Assembly: GCF_016864235.1 (NCBI RefSeq)
Contig: NZ_CP045732.1
Location: 1,178,001 to 1,242,000 of the forward strand
From: Legionella sp. MW5194
GTDB taxonomy: Bacteria; Pseudomonadota; Gammaproteobacteria; Legionellales; Legionellaceae
DNA length: 64,000 nucleotides
Direction: 5' to 3'
In this document: one piece after another, positions 18,640-28,679 of the stretch
Layout: each line of letters opens with the position of its first letter
How positions within the stretch are numbered: the stretch's first letter is position 1
Notes under the pieces: generated by a model
The model's database searches: none
Told to the model about the DNA's origin: nothing
The model's input: the letters and a program-made list of their open reading frames with translations, nothing else
Position numbers and translations under genes: made by a program

Positions 18640-19701
18640 ATGACCAGTTTTTCAGGAAAAAAAATACTCGTTGTCGGCGGGGCCGGCTTCGTAGGCAGTA
18701 ATTTAACCAATAAACTGCTTGCTTTGGATGCAGCCAACGTCATTGTGGTTGATAATTTGTTATCGGCTGATATTTCGAGAGTCGCCACGCACCCCAATCT
18801 GGACTTTATTCACGCGTCCATTACCGAGGATGCAGTGCTTTATCGACTGCCGAACGATTTAGACTATGTTTTTCATTTAGCCACCTATCATGGCAACCAG
18901 AGCTCCATCGAAGATCCATTAAAAGATCATGAAAACAATACGCTGACCACATTAAAGCTGTTTGATCGCATCAGTAAATTCAAGTCGCTTAAAAAAGTAG
19001 TCTATTCCTCTGCTGGCTGTGTTGTGGCCAAGAAAACCTTTGATTATGCGGAAGCCACGGTTGAACAGGAAGACGTGTCCCTGTACCTTGACAGCCCTTA
19101 CCAAATGTCAAAAATATTTGGCGAGTTTTACGGCAACTATTATTTCATGCGCTACAACATGCCTTTTGTCAAAGCACGTTTCCAGAATGTGTATGGACCG
19201 GGCGAAATTTTAGGCGCGGGTCAATGGCGGGGAAATGCCAATACCATCTGGCGTAATGTCACGCCCACCTTCATTTTTAAAGCCCTGCACAACCAGGCGT
19301 TGCCTCTGGACAACGGCGGGATTGCGACCCGTGATTTTATTTACGTGGATGACATTGTCGACGGCTTGATTGCCTGTGCACTGAAGGGCAAAGAAGGCGG
19401 TGTTTACAATATTGCCTCCGGTGTGGAAACCTCCATTCTCGAGCTGGCCACCATGATCAACGAAATCACTGGCAATACCGCGGCTCTGGATAAATTGCCG
19501 CCCCGAAACTGGGATCGTTCCGGCAAGCGCCACGGCGATACCAGTAAATCAGAACGCGAGTTGGGTTTTAAAGCCCAGGTTTCGTTGCCGGAAGGGTTGC
19601 AACGCACCGTGAACTGGACTAAGGAAAACATGAGTACTATCAAGCAATGCGTAGCCAAGCATGCGCGTTATGTCCCTGAAATTAAACCATTTATTGCATA
19701 A
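18640..19701 (+). CDS. NAD-dependent nucleotide-sugar epimerase/dehydratase (WbmG-like)
   Basis: A 353-aa extended SDR enzyme. GGAGFVGSNLTNKLL binds NAD, and SPYQMSKIFGEFY carries the YxxxK catalytic pair. Conserved GxGxxR/DFIYVDDIVDG regions follow. It differs from the preceding epimerase, so the pair likely performs two steps or acts on two sugars. The RBS is GAGG, 6 bp upstream of the ATG. It closes the rightward O-antigen sugar operon. Confidence 0.8.
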   Translation: MTSFSGKKILVVGGAGFVGSNLTNKLLALDAANVIVVDNLLSADISRVATHPNLDFIHASITEDAVLYRLPNDLDYVFHLATYHGNQSSIEDPLKDHENNTLTTLKLFDRISKFKSLKKVVYSSAGCVVAKKTFDYAEATVEQEDVSLYLDSPYQMSKIFGEFYGNYYFMRYNMPFVKARFQNVYGPGEILGAGQWRGNANTIWRNVTPTFIFKALHNQALPLDNGGIATRDFIYVDDIVDGLIACALKGKEGGVYNIASGVETSILELATMINEITGNTAALDKLPPRNWDRSGKRHGDTSKSERELGFKAQVSLPEGLQRTVNWTKENMSTIKQCVAKHARYVPEIKPFIA

Positions 19702-19969
19702 AGGACAGGGTTGATTTCTTGTCATCCCCCGCGCTGTCGGGGGATCCAATTCCTTCTGTACTTTAATTCCATCCATTTCCGCTGTCTTCAACGCTAAGAA
19801 GCATCCCCTTTTCCATAAGCGCAAAGGCCAGAAGAATAATAAGCTAAGGCGGGAAGGCTCAGAGGACAGCAGCGGCGCACCTGGCCGCTCCGTTTTACTC
19901 AAGACAATAATATTGACCAATAATTCATCATTATGATAATATTATTTTCATTTGTTCACTGGAATTCCC
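19702..19969. other. Intergenic region with a small palindromic repeat
   Basis: This 268-bp gap holds a hairpin ATCCCCC (19724-19730) / GGGGGAT (19739-19745). It resembles the CCCGCGCAGGCGGG-type palindromes seen near 37.8, 38.1 and 56.0-57.0 kb. It may act as a terminator for the epimerase gene. Nothing else was recognised. Confidence 0.4.
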
Positions 19970-20185
19970 ATGCAAACCAAAGAAGAACTTCTTCAACCCA
20001 TCGTAGCAACGGCGCTGTCTGCAACCCGTTTGATCATCCATGGTACTCAAATCGCACGGCATACTCTTTTTCCTTCGCAAGAAGTGGCCGAGGTAACGAC
20101 CATTGGGCAGCGTGCCCAAGCGGAAATTGAGAAACATGCCACAGCCATCGCCAATGATCTTGCGTCGATCCTGTTAAAGAAATAA
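19970..20185 (+). CDS. Small hypothetical protein (71 aa)
   Basis: A 71-aa open frame starting MQTKEELLQPIVATALSATR. It is alanine/isoleucine-rich and probably alpha-helical, with no signal peptide and no motif I recognise. A weak GGAA lies before the ATG. It ends 13 bp before the stop of the convergent pgi gene. Amino-acid composition and codon use look protein-like, but it could be a chance frame. Confidence 0.5.
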   Translation: MQTKEELLQPIVATALSATRLIIHGTQIARHTLFPSQEVAEVTTIGQRAQAEIEKHATAIANDLASILLKK

Positions 20186-20198
20186 AACAGCCCCTTGG

Positions 20199-21665
20199 TT
20201 ATTCCGCAAAACAATACTGCTTTGCACTCTCGACCCCGGGTTGATCGAACGGGTTAATCCCCCAGATCACACTCTGTGTGTATATTTTATGCTCATACAG
20301 CGCAATGAGCTCCCCAATGGCAAAAGGAGAGCAGGAATCCAGAGTCATTCTGGTGAGCGGCACATTGCCTGGAATGGCGGCATGGGGGCTGGTTTCTGAT
20401 TTAACACCCTGGGTTAGCACCGTCACTTTCATGTCGCAACTTTGATTAATCAGTTCGCCCTCATTTTCTTTTATCGTCAGTGTATCAATGGCTACCCGAT
20501 GTGTTCCCTGGCAGAGCAATTGAAAATAGCTGTGTTGCGCCTGATTACCCAATCCACCCCAAACAATCGGACCGGTGTGGTAATTGACGCGCTCCCCGGC
20601 CTGATTGATGGATTTGCCGTTGCTTTCCATGTCCAGCTGTTGGATGTAATGGGGGAAGTAGGCTAAGCGTTGAGAATAAGTCAGCAGCAGCAAATTATTA
20701 ATGTCTAAAAAGTTAATGTTCCAGATCCCGGTCAAGGCGAGAAGAACGGGCATGTTGCTGGCCCATTCAGTCTGTAAAAAATGCTGATCCATGCTGAAGG
20801 CGCCAGCAAGAATATTCATAAAATGCTCATAACCGATGGCAATCATGGTGATTAAGTTAATGGCAGAGCAAAGGGAATAGCGGCCGCCTACCCAGTTCCA
20901 GATAGGCAGGGTGTGGCTGAAGCCCAAGGTCTTGGTTTTGGGAATATTGGCGGTTACAGCGATAAAATGCCTGTCCATGCGCGAGCGATCGCCAATCCAG
21001 GCGATGGCCTTGTTGGTATTGTACAGGGTTTCGCGGGTAGTAAAGGATTTGGATGAAATGATGAACAACGTGGTTTCGGGCTCAAGCCCCGCAACGACGG
21101 AATCAAATGACAGCGGATCCACGTCTGAAATGAAATGATAACCCAGATGGGACGCGGTGTAGGATTTTAATGCGTCGATACAGAATTGCGGGCCTAAATC
21201 CGAACCGCCGATGCCGATATTGACAATGTCTTTAATCGGTTTACCGCTAAAGCCAAGCCATGTGCCGCCACGGATCTTTTCTGCATACTGCCGCGATTGT
21301 TCTCTGGCTTCCTCGATGTCGATGAGGATATTACGGCCATCGACAATAATTGGCTCATGGTGCAATTGCCGCAGTGCTGTGTGCAGGGCAGGCTTGTTTT
21401 CACTCTGATTAACCCGGCCGCCTTGCATCAATTGCTGAATACGGTCACGTAGTTTTCGCTCTTCTGCTAATTGAATCAGGCCTTGTAAAATGGGTTGATT
21501 AATCCGTTGATTGGTTAAATCCAGAGTAATGAGGCGATTGGAAACGATTAATTCCTGATGGCGATTGGGATTTACGTTTTTTAACACAGGTATCGGCGTC
21601 TGAACGATGGATTCCACCTGCTTTTGTAAACTAATCCATGCATTTAATTTTGTTAATTGCATCAT
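20199..21665 (-). CDS. pgi: Glucose-6-phosphate isomerase
   Basis: A 488-aa phosphoglucose isomerase interconverting glucose-6-P and fructose-6-P. Signature blocks are present: NIGIGGSDLGP, FIISSKSFTTRETL, VGGRYSLCSAINL, and the C-terminal INPFDQPGVESAKQ. It is shorter than the ~550-aa E. coli enzyme at the N-terminus but contains the catalytic regions. It sits within the LPS block and supplies hexose phosphate for nucleotide sugars. It is transcribed leftward, divergent from the WecA-like gene (77-bp gap). Confidence 0.95.
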   Translation of the reverse strand: MMQLTKLNAWISLQKQVESIVQTPIPVLKNVNPNRHQELIVSNRLITLDLTNQRINQPILQGLIQLAEERKLRDRIQQLMQGGRVNQSENKPALHTALRQLHHEPIIVDGRNILIDIEEAREQSRQYAEKIRGGTWLGFSGKPIKDIVNIGIGGSDLGPQFCIDALKSYTASHLGYHFISDVDPLSFDSVVAGLEPETTLFIISSKSFTTRETLYNTNKAIAWIGDRSRMDRHFIAVTANIPKTKTLGFSHTLPIWNWVGGRYSLCSAINLITMIAIGYEHFMNILAGAFSMDQHFLQTEWASNMPVLLALTGIWNINFLDINNLLLLTYSQRLAYFPHYIQQLDMESNGKSINQAGERVNYHTGPIVWGGLGNQAQHSYFQLLCQGTHRVAIDTLTIKENEGELINQSCDMKVTVLTQGVKSETSPHAAIPGNVPLTRMTLDSCSPFAIGELIALYEHKIYTQSVIWGINPFDQPGVESAKQYCFAE

Positions 21666-21742
21666 GCTGTTATAATTATTTTTTTATAAAAATACCATTG
21701 TTGACACGGAATGAAAATGAAATTTTTTAATCAGGACAAGCA

Positions 21743-22765
21743 ATGATTCCAATGGCATCGTATGGCTTCCTCTTCTTCCTTTCCTGCGTATTCACCGGTT
21801 TTGTCCGGCGCTATGCCCTGACCACTAATCTTCTTGATATTCCCAATGCACGCAGTTCCCATACAATCCCTACGCCACGTGGCGGTGGTGTTGCTTTTGT
21901 GATTTGTTTTCTTGCAGCCGTGGGTTTATTTCTGATTCAGCAGCGAGTCTCACCATCCATGGGCCTTATTTTCATGGGGCCTGGATTTCTGGTGGCCTTG
22001 CTGGGTTTTCTCGATGATAAATACCAGTTACCCGCAGCGTATCGTTTAATCGGTCATTTTGCCTTAGCAATTGGGGCTGTTTTGCTATTGGATAATTTTG
22101 CAAACCTTCCTTTTTTTTCCGCGCATCGAGCGTGGCTTTGGATAGGTCAAATTCTCGCCGTTTTTTACCTGGTCTGGGGATTGAACCTGTTTAATTTCAT
22201 GGACGGTATTGACGGTCTGGCCGCCGCCGAAACCATTTGTGTCTGTTCAGGTGGCAGCCTGTTGTATTTTTTACAGGGCAATACAGAACTTGCGGCTCCT
22301 CCACTGCTGCTGGCCGCGGCAGTTGGCGGGTTTTTAATCTGGAACTTTCCACCGGCCCGTATTTTTATGGGGGATGCCGGTAGTGGTTTCCTGGGGTTTG
22401 CTGTGGGGGTTTTTTCGCTTGAGGCGGCCGTTCATCAGCAGCGGCTATTCTGGTGCTGGTTTATTCTGGCTGGCATTTTCTTTACCGATGCGACCTTAAC
22501 TCTCATCCGCCGTGGTTTACGTGGGGCTCATTTACTGGAGGCGCATCGCACCCACGCCTATCAGCATGCCGTGCAATATTACGGTAAACATTGGCCGGTG
22601 ACAGTGGGCGTGATTCTCATTAATCTGTTCTGGCTGCTTCCTATTGCCGTGATGCTTGAGCGGGGCTCTCTGGGGCTTTTACCCAGCCTGATTCTCGCCT
22701 ACCTTCCGCTTTTTGGCATTGCATGGTCGTTTCGTGCGGGAGAGGAGAGGGCTGATAAGGCATAA
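21743..22765 (+). CDS. WecA-like undecaprenyl-phosphate glycosyl-1-phosphate transferase
   Basis: A 340-aa polytopic protein of the MraY/WecA family. Hallmarks are SSHTIPTPRGGGVAF, the aspartate-rich loop FLDDKYQLPA, NLFNFMDGIDGLAAAE, RIFMGDAGSGFLGF and the C-terminal EAHRTHAYQHA. About ten membrane helices are visible. It would transfer a HexNAc-1-phosphate to undecaprenyl phosphate, starting O-unit synthesis at the inner membrane, and so supplies the primer for the Wzm/Wzt-exported chain. An ATG at 21752 is an alternative start. Confidence 0.85.
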   Translation: MIPMASYGFLFFLSCVFTGFVRRYALTTNLLDIPNARSSHTIPTPRGGGVAFVICFLAAVGLFLIQQRVSPSMGLIFMGPGFLVALLGFLDDKYQLPAAYRLIGHFALAIGAVLLLDNFANLPFFSAHRAWLWIGQILAVFYLVWGLNLFNFMDGIDGLAAAETICVCSGGSLLYFLQGNTELAAPPLLLAAAVGGFLIWNFPPARIFMGDAGSGFLGFAVGVFSLEAAVHQQRLFWCWFILAGIFFTDATLTLIRRGLRGAHLLEAHRTHAYQHAVQYYGKHWPVTVGVILINLFWLLPIAVMLERGSLGLLPSLILAYLPLFGIAWSFRAGEERADKA

Positions 22766-23031
22766 GGCTGCGACCTTCCGCTCTCAGCGACAAGTGACTG
22801 CCTGATCATCAACTCGATTGCACAGGGCGAATAGACAGCTGCTTCAGTCTAGCGCCCCTTACTTTTCGAAATAAAAAAATTTCTTAATAATTTGTTAAGA
22901 TAGGTTGTGTAAACTTACAATCAGAACAGTTGAGATTGATTGTTTTTTACACAAACTGTAGTCACCAAGTGCACCATGGACGCAATCTATGGAATAGATT
23001 GGGGGCTGCTATAGAAGGGAGATTTATAACT
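22766..23031 (+). promoter_or_regulatory. csrA leader/promoter region
   Basis: A 266-bp gap before csrA, strongly AT-rich at 22860-22950. I could not fix a consensus promoter with confidence. An upstream in-frame extension of csrA (from 22930) has no similarity to CsrA and is treated as leader. Confidence 0.3.
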
Positions 23032-23223
23032 ATGCTAATTTTAACTCGCCGTATTGGTGAAACCTTGATCATTGGCGATGATGTTAACATCACAGTACTT
23101 GGTGTAAAAGGAAACCAGGTTCGCCTTGGTATCAATGCCCCTAAAGATGTTTCTGTCCATCGTGAAGAAATTTATTTACGTATCCAGCAGGAAAAAGAAT
23201 CCGATTCTGAAGAAACGGTATAA
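23032..23223 (+). CDS. csrA: Carbon storage regulator CsrA
   Basis: A 63-aa RNA-binding regulator starting [20 protein letters not shown], with the conserved [11 protein letters not shown] core and the C-terminal basic VHREEIY segment that contacts GGA motifs in mRNA leaders. In Legionella, CsrA represses transmissive-phase traits and is antagonised by the sRNAs RsmY/RsmZ. The ATG at 23032 has a strong GAAGGGAG upstream; a longer frame to 22930 is rejected. Its position beside the LPS locus matches what I recall for L. pneumophila. Confidence 0.96.
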   Translation: MLILTRRIGETLIIGDDVNITVLGVKGNQVRLGINAPKDVSVHREEIYLRIQQEKESDSEETV

Positions 23224-23247
23224 CACAGAATACATCGCAGTCGTCCA

Positions 23248-23276
23248 GTCCCGGATGAAATAATCTAGTCCGGGAC
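23248..23276. terminator. Hairpin between convergent csrA and birA
   Basis: A perfect 8-bp stem GTCCCGGA (23248-23255) / TCCGGGAC (23269-23276) lies in the 76-bp gap between convergent genes. The U-tract is poor, so termination is likely but not certain. Confidence 0.5.
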
Positions 23277-23299
23277 AAATCCCTCTTCCTCTCTCCCGT

Positions 23300-24286
23300 T
23301 TACATTGCTGACAACGACGCATCGCCTGACGAAAGAAAATGCTTATGCCCCTGTGAGTCCAGCAGGCACAATTGCCCTGCGTCATTTACCCCCAGCGCCT
23401 GTCCCTTTAGCGTGCCTGCCGGTTGCGATACGGTGATGTTCTGACCTTTGAGCAAATCGACGTCAAGCCATTGTTGGTGAAATCCTTTAAATCCTTCTGC
23501 CTTGAATTGTTCCAGGTATTGAGTCAGGCTGACAATCAAGTCGGCAATCAGAGGATTGCGATCAAGATAGCGTCCGGTAATATCGTATAAAGAGCACCAG
23601 GGTTTATCAGAAAGCGTTTCCTTTTTAGCGGAGGAGTTGACATTAATGCCGATGCCGATAATTAATTGCGCATTGCCATTGCTTTCTGCACTGACCTCGA
23701 TCAGCACACCGGCCAGTTTTCTGTTTTGCCAAAGCAAATCATTCGGCCATTTTACACCAATTCCCTCCTCGATGTGATTACGCTTAAGGCAATGCAAAAG
23801 GGCTAAGCTGACGACCAGGCTTAAACCGGACAATTGCGACAGGCACTGATTCCATTCACAACGCATGGAAAAATAAATATTATCGCCAAAAGGAGAGGAC
23901 CAGTGTCTGCCAAAGCGGCCCCGACCCTGCGTCTGCTTTTCTGCACAGCAAACGGTTAAGGGGTGAGTGAGGGGGAGGTTTTTTAAATAGCTGTTGGTGG
24001 AATCCAGTTCAGCAATCAGATGAAAATCAATCACGGTACTCAGCGAATGCTCAGTTAAGCGGTGGCGGATTAAGTCCTCGCTAAGCAGGATGAGTGGAGT
24101 CAGCAATTGATAACCCCGTTGCGGGATGCGTTTAATGGCGAGGCCCCAGGCCGTTAACTGGCTAATTTGCTTCCAGATGGCTGTGCGGGTAATCTGTAAA
24201 AAGTCACCCAAATCACTGCCGCTGTGGCATTTACCATCGCCCAGACGGTGTAATAGCTTGATTTGCAGGGGGCTTAACTGTTTCAT
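23300..24286 (-). CDS. birA: Biotin-[acetyl-CoA-carboxylase] ligase / biotin operon repressor BirA
   Basis: A 328-aa bifunctional protein. An N-terminal winged helix-turn-helix (about residues 1-60, including ITRTAIWKQISQL) is followed by a ligase domain with the biotin-adenylate loop GRGRFGRHW (residues 121-129) and GVKWPNDLLW. A short C-terminal SH3-like domain ends it. It attaches biotin to AccB and may repress biotin genes. Its start overlaps the stop of the upstream phosphopantetheinyl transferase by 4 bp. accA lies nearby on the other strand, linking two fatty-acid functions. Confidence 0.93.
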   Translation of the reverse strand: MKQLSPLQIKLLHRLGDGKCHSGSDLGDFLQITRTAIWKQISQLTAWGLAIKRIPQRGYQLLTPLILLSEDLIRHRLTEHSLSTVIDFHLIAELDSTNSYLKNLPLTHPLTVCCAEKQTQGRGRFGRHWSSPFGDNIYFSMRCEWNQCLSQLSGLSLVVSLALLHCLKRNHIEEGIGVKWPNDLLWQNRKLAGVLIEVSAESNGNAQLIIGIGINVNSSAKKETLSDKPWCSLYDITGRYLDRNPLIADLIVSLTQYLEQFKAEGFKGFHQQWLDVDLLKGQNITVSQPAGTLKGQALGVNDAGQLCLLDSQGHKHFLSSGDASLSAM

Positions 24287-25041
24287 GGTTTTCCTGAAAC
24301 GAGAAATGGATGATTGGGTTCCTCAGGCAACGTGCTCAAGGTGCGATAATACCAATCCGTGACCTCCGGATGACAGCATAGCGCAGCGCAACAGGCCGCG
24401 GCAGGCATAAACGAAACCATTTGCCAGTGCAGCGAATGCAGGGCGTCGTCAATGAGAACGGGTTGTTGAGGCAAGATGGGTACCTCAAATTGCCGGGTTG
24501 GATAGGATAAACCTAGGCCAAGCACCTTAATGAATGCTTCCTTTTGGGCCCACACATTAAAAAAAGCCAAAGGCAACAGCCTTTGCGGTAATTGCGCCAG
24601 GGATTGATTTTCTCTGGCTGAAAACGAATGCCTGGCCATCCCATAATAAGGCCTTGCGGAAAAATGCTCAACATCAATGCCTAACGGGGTGGTATGTCCG
24701 ACAGCCAGGAGGGCGGTGTCACGGGAATGACTTAAGTTAAACTGCAGGGAAGGGTGTTCAGGCAGATAAGGTTTTCCCTGTTTTAAATAATCAAAGACTA
24801 AGTTTTTCGCGGAGGTATCAAGATAGTGGGCAAGAATAAGCCGCATCATGGCCCGGGCCGTGGTAAAGCGGCGTCGATGCCTGGGGAAATAATAGCGGTT
24901 GGCGCGTGAGGTTTCCTGTTCATTAAGCAAGGATTGAGCCCAGGCTGGCTCGATAGCCAGCGGGAACTGCCAGACATCAATGCGCTGCGGGTGCAAATCG
25001 CTGTCGTGCAAGGGCAGGGATTTAAACAGGGATTTACTCAT
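24283..25041 (-). CDS. 4'-phosphopantetheinyl transferase (Sfp/AcpT family)
   Basis: A 252-aa protein with the two family signatures: GIDVEHF (residues 121-127, Mg-binding D123 and E125) and FNVWAQKEAFIKVLGLGL (about 161-178). It transfers phosphopantetheine from CoA to a carrier-protein serine. The length and two-domain layout fit Sfp-type enzymes rather than AcpS (~125 aa), so the substrate may be a polyketide/NRPS carrier or ACP. It is translationally coupled to birA (4-bp overlap) and divergent from accA (79-bp gap). Confidence 0.88.
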   Translation of the reverse strand: MSKSLFKSLPLHDSDLHPQRIDVWQFPLAIEPAWAQSLLNEQETSRANRYYFPRHRRRFTTARAMMRLILAHYLDTSAKNLVFDYLKQGKPYLPEHPSLQFNLSHSRDTALLAVGHTTPLGIDVEHFSARPYYGMARHSFSARENQSLAQLPQRLLPLAFFNVWAQKEAFIKVLGLGLSYPTRQFEVPILPQQPVLIDDALHSLHWQMVSFMPAAACCAALCCHPEVTDWYYRTLSTLPEEPNHPFLVSGKP

Positions 25042-25120
25042 AAAAAGGGATCAACGGTAGCGTCAGAATGCAGTTAAAGGTATCATAGCGCATGATAATA
25101 AATTCGCCAACGGGTTACGT

Positions 25121-26074
25121 ATGAGCCTACAATTTTTGGATTTTGAACAGCCAATTGAAGAGTTAAATCAGAAAATAGAAGCCTTGCGCATGGTTGGAAG
25201 CGACAATGAAGTCAATTTGAGTGAAGAAATTGCTCGCCTTGAAGCCAAATGCGAAGAATTGACCGCTTCCATTTTTTCCAATTTAGAGCCATGGCAGGTT
25301 GCACAAATGGCAAGGCATCCGCTGCGCCCGCAAACCACGGATTACATTGAAAGCATTTTTACGGATTTTCAGGAGCTCCATGGCGATCGCCATTACTCCT
25401 CCGCCCCGGCCATCATTGGCGGCATGGCGCGTTTAAATGGCGAACCGGTCATGGTGCTTGGGCATCAGAAGGGCAAGAAGACAAAAGAAAAAGTCTATCG
25501 CAATTTTGGTATGGCACGCCCCGAAGAATACCGTAAAGCCCTGCGACTAATGAAGCTCGCTGAGAAATTTGAAATTCCCATTTTTACTTTTATTGACACA
25601 GCCGGCGCTTACCCCGGAATCGGGGCGGAGGAGCGGAACCAATCCGAAGCCATTGCCCGTAATTTGCTGGAAATGGCCAAATTAAGAACCCCCATCCTGT
25701 GTACAGTCACGGGCGAAGCCGGATCAGGCGGTGCGTTGGCTATCGGTGTTGGAGACCGGGTTTTCATGCTGCAGTACAGCATTTATTCTGTGATTTCACC
25801 CGAAGGTTGTGCCTCCATTTTATGGAAAGACGCCGCCAAGGCCAGTGAAGCGGCCAGAGCCATGGGCATTACCGCCGATAAAATTTCCGAATTCAAACTC
25901 GTTGATGGGGTAATCAAAGAGCCTTTGGGCGGTGCACACCGTAACCTGCCCGACATGACGTCCCGTTTAAAGACCATGTTGAGCGAGGAATTGCGATCGT
26001 TAAAACGCCTGCCCATGGATACCTTGCTTGAACAGCGTTATCAAAAATTCATGGCCATGGGTGCCTGTGACTGA
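25121..26074 (+). CDS. accA: Acetyl-CoA carboxylase carboxyltransferase subunit alpha
   Basis: A 317-aa alpha subunit of the carboxyltransferase. Conserved blocks include [47 protein letters not shown], and [15 protein letters not shown], with [10 protein letters not shown] near the C-terminus. It commits acetyl-CoA to fatty-acid synthesis together with AccB, AccC and AccD. It starts after a weak RBS and overlaps the 5' end of tilS. Confidence 0.97.
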   Translation: MSLQFLDFEQPIEELNQKIEALRMVGSDNEVNLSEEIARLEAKCEELTASIFSNLEPWQVAQMARHPLRPQTTDYIESIFTDFQELHGDRHYSSAPAIIGGMARLNGEPVMVLGHQKGKKTKEKVYRNFGMARPEEYRKALRLMKLAEKFEIPIFTFIDTAGAYPGIGAEERNQSEAIARNLLEMAKLRTPILCTVTGEAGSGGALAIGVGDRVFMLQYSIYSVISPEGCASILWKDAAKASEAARAMGITADKISEFKLVDGVIKEPLGGAHRNLPDMTSRLKTMLSEELRSLKRLPMDTLLEQRYQKFMAMGACD

Positions 26075-27365
26075 CAAAAGCCAAGCGCCAGACTGGCTGC
26101 AGGATCTGGCGGCTTATGAGCAGCTTTTTGTTGGATTTAGCGGTGGATTGGACTCCACCGTGCTGCTGCACCGCTTAAGCCGACACCCTGGCGTTATCAA
26201 AAAAGTAACAGCAGTGCACATTAATCACGGTTTAAGTCCTAATGCCTCATTATGGCAGGATCATTGCGAGCGTCTTTGCAAGCAATGGCAGGTGAATTTT
26301 CTTGCCCTCTCTGTTCATTGTGATCAGCGGGGTAATGTGGAAGAGGCAGCCCGTGTTGCACGTTACCAGGCCTTGGGTGCTCTGATTAAAAAAAACAATT
26401 GCCTGCTGATGGGGCATCACCTCGATGATCAGGCTGAAACCCTGCTTCTTCACCTGTTTCGTGGTGCCGGTGTGGACGGTTTGGCAGCGATTCCTGAGAA
26501 AAGCAGCGTGGGCGAGGGGGATTTACGACGGCCTTTACTGAGCTGCACCCGCCAGTCACTGCAAGCGTATGCGCTGGAACATCAGCTGTGTTTTATTGAG
26601 GATGAAAGTAACACCAATACCCGTTTTTCCCGCAATTTTTTAAGGCAGGACATTTTTCCTTTGCTTAAAAGTCGATGGCCGGGGGTCGCCCGCAATCTGG
26701 CGCGTACGGCCGAGCATTGCCGCCTGACTCAGGCTAATTTAACGGATTTGGCGCACCTGGATTGCCCTTCCCTGGCAGAAAAATCCCGGGTGCTGCCGCT
26801 GGCGCCGCTGCTGCGTTTAAACAGAGCCCGTCTCGGCAATGTCCTGCGGACGTGGTTACGTCAACACGATGTTCGCATGCCTAACACCGCGACGTTTAAT
26901 CGGTTAATGGATGAAATGATCCTGGCTGCACCCGACAGCAATCCGGAAATCCATTGGCAGCAGGTGACAATCAAGCGTTATCAACAACACCTTTACCTGT
27001 TACCGTCAGAGACTGGATGCATACCGATTTTGCCCTGGACAACCTTCCCAAATCCGCTTTGTTTTCAAGGACGGGGGACATTAACGGCAGAAACCGCTGA
27101 TGAGGGGCTATTTATCCCATCCGGCAGCCAACTGGTTATTCGTTTTCGTGAGGCCGGTGAAACGTTCTACTGGCATGGGCAGAACAAATCACTGAAAAAA
27201 TTATTTCAGGAGTGGAAAATTCCCCCCTGGCAGCGACAGCAGATTCCTTTGTTGTATGTTGATAATCAGCTTGCGGCGGTGATTGGTTATGCCATTAGTG
27301 ATCTTTTTTATCAGCGCCGGGCAGGGCAGTGCTACAAACTGAGCCATACTATTATTAACAAATAG
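26067..27365 (+). CDS. tilS: tRNA(Ile)-lysidine synthetase TilS
   Basis: An N-type ATP pyrophosphatase with [14 protein letters not shown] near the N-terminus, plus [29 protein letters not shown] and the C-terminal RNA-binding domains typical of the E. coli-length enzyme. It modifies C34 of tRNA-Ile(CAU) to lysidine. No ATG lies in a suitable place; GTG codons at 26061 and 26067 overlap the accA 3' end and give the usual N-terminal length, and I chose 26067. A TTG at 26028 would also stay in frame. The accA-tilS order is common in gammaproteobacteria. Confidence 0.9.
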   Translation: MTDKSQAPDWLQDLAAYEQLFVGFSGGLDSTVLLHRLSRHPGVIKKVTAVHINHGLSPNASLWQDHCERLCKQWQVNFLALSVHCDQRGNVEEAARVARYQALGALIKKNNCLLMGHHLDDQAETLLLHLFRGAGVDGLAAIPEKSSVGEGDLRRPLLSCTRQSLQAYALEHQLCFIEDESNTNTRFSRNFLRQDIFPLLKSRWPGVARNLARTAEHCRLTQANLTDLAHLDCPSLAEKSRVLPLAPLLRLNRARLGNVLRTWLRQHDVRMPNTATFNRLMDEMILAAPDSNPEIHWQQVTIKRYQQHLYLLPSETGCIPILPWTTFPNPLCFQGRGTLTAETADEGLFIPSGSQLVIRFREAGETFYWHGQNKSLKKLFQEWKIPPWQRQQIPLLYVDNQLAAVIGYAISDLFYQRRAGQCYKLSHTIINK

Positions 27366-27445
27366 TTAATTAATGTTAATCAAATACCCTATTTATTGAA
27401 AATTTCGGAATTATTAAACTAAGCTCCTTAGTGCAGGAGAAAAAA

Positions 27446-28639
27446 ATGATTTCAACTTTTCGTTTGATTTGGTTACTGAGTTACATCACAACAGCGTCCG
27501 TGTCGGCCGCTGTGATTACTCCCGGTCTGCCGGCAATCGCTGATTCCTTCCAATTGAGCATTGAAGCCATTCAATGGATGATCAGTGCCTTTTTAGGCGG
27601 TTATGTGATTGGTCAGTTGATTTATGGGCCTCTAGCCAATCGTGCAGGGCGGGTTGGCGCGTTACGCATTGGTCTGGTGATTAATTTGTTGGGTTTACTG
27701 GTGTGTTATGCAGGCCTTCTGTTTCATTCCTATGGTCTGCTTATCGGCGGGCGTTTGGTCAGTGCGCTGGGAGCGGCAAGTGGTCTTTCATGCACCTTGA
27801 TGCTCATCAATGAATGGCTACCTGAACAGCAACGCCGCACAGCGTTGTCCTATTCCATTCTGGCCTTCACGCTAAGCATCGGTCTTGCGGTATCTCTTGG
27901 GGGATGGATAGTCACTTATTGGCAATGGCAGGGTTGCTTTGCCTTGCTTTTTATTCATGGCGTTCTGTTGCTGGCAGGGACCTCTTTTCTGAAAGAAACG
28001 ATGATAATCCGCCGTCGTGTTAACCTCGTGCAAATGATCTCCGCTTATCGCCAAACGCTGGCCTCGCCGGGACTCGTAGTGTATGCCCTGGCCGTGGGAT
28101 TCTGCTCGGCCATCGGTTATTGTTATTCCGCTGCAGGCCCTTTAATCGCTGAACGGTTTCTGCATCTTTCTGCTGCCGCTTATGGCTCCTGGAATTTAGT
28201 CAATATGTCGGGGATGCTGATGGGTGGCTTGTTGACCAAAAGACTACTGCACCGCTGTTCGCCGCAACGCGTGGTCGTCTACGGTTTTGTTGGTAGTACC
28301 CTGGCATTGCTCGGTCTTTTCCTGATGTGGCAGCAGCGTTGGTTATTGCCCATTGGTTTTTTTATCCACACGTCGTTGCTGTATCTGTTCAGTGGTTTTT
28401 TATTTGCTGGCGGCTCCTGCCTGGCAACGGCCTCGGTCCAGGACAAAAGCAATGGTTCAGCCATGCTGAGCTTTATCAATATGCTAACTGCGACACTGGC
28501 CGTCATCGTCATGGGATACATAAACACCAATCCTTGGCTCGGATTTGTTGAAATCATTCTGCTGTTCGGCAGTGTGATTGCAGCCGCGTTTCTCCTGTTT
28601 CAGTCCAAGACTGGCGTTTCGCTCAGGCAGGGTGTTTGA
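27446..28639 (+). CDS. MFS drug-resistance transporter (Bcr/CflA-like)
   Basis: A 397-aa protein with about 12 hydrophobic helices. The N-terminal ITPGLPAIADSFQLS and the following GYVIGQLIYGPLANRAGRV (motif A, loop 2-3) are characteristic of the Bcr/CflA subfamily of proton-coupled exporters. I start at the ATG at 27446, preceded by AGGAGA, not the GTG at 27431. The substrate cannot be told. An 80-bp gap separates it from tilS. Confidence 0.82.
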   Translation: MISTFRLIWLLSYITTASVSAAVITPGLPAIADSFQLSIEAIQWMISAFLGGYVIGQLIYGPLANRAGRVGALRIGLVINLLGLLVCYAGLLFHSYGLLIGGRLVSALGAASGLSCTLMLINEWLPEQQRRTALSYSILAFTLSIGLAVSLGGWIVTYWQWQGCFALLFIHGVLLLAGTSFLKETMIIRRRVNLVQMISAYRQTLASPGLVVYALAVGFCSAIGYCYSAAGPLIAERFLHLSAAAYGSWNLVNMSGMLMGGLLTKRLLHRCSPQRVVVYGFVGSTLALLGLFLMWQQRWLLPIGFFIHTSLLYLFSGFLFAGGSCLATASVQDKSNGSAMLSFINMLTATLAVIVMGYINTNPWLGFVEIILLFGSVIAAAFLLFQSKTGVSLRQGV

Positions 28640-28679
28640 CGGTGGCATCCCGCGAAACCTCTGGGGCTTCGCGGTAAAA

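Noticed and set aside
22930-23031. 34-residue N-terminal extension of CsrA
   Set aside because: CsrA begins MLILTRR and a strong ribosome site precedes the ATG at 23032.
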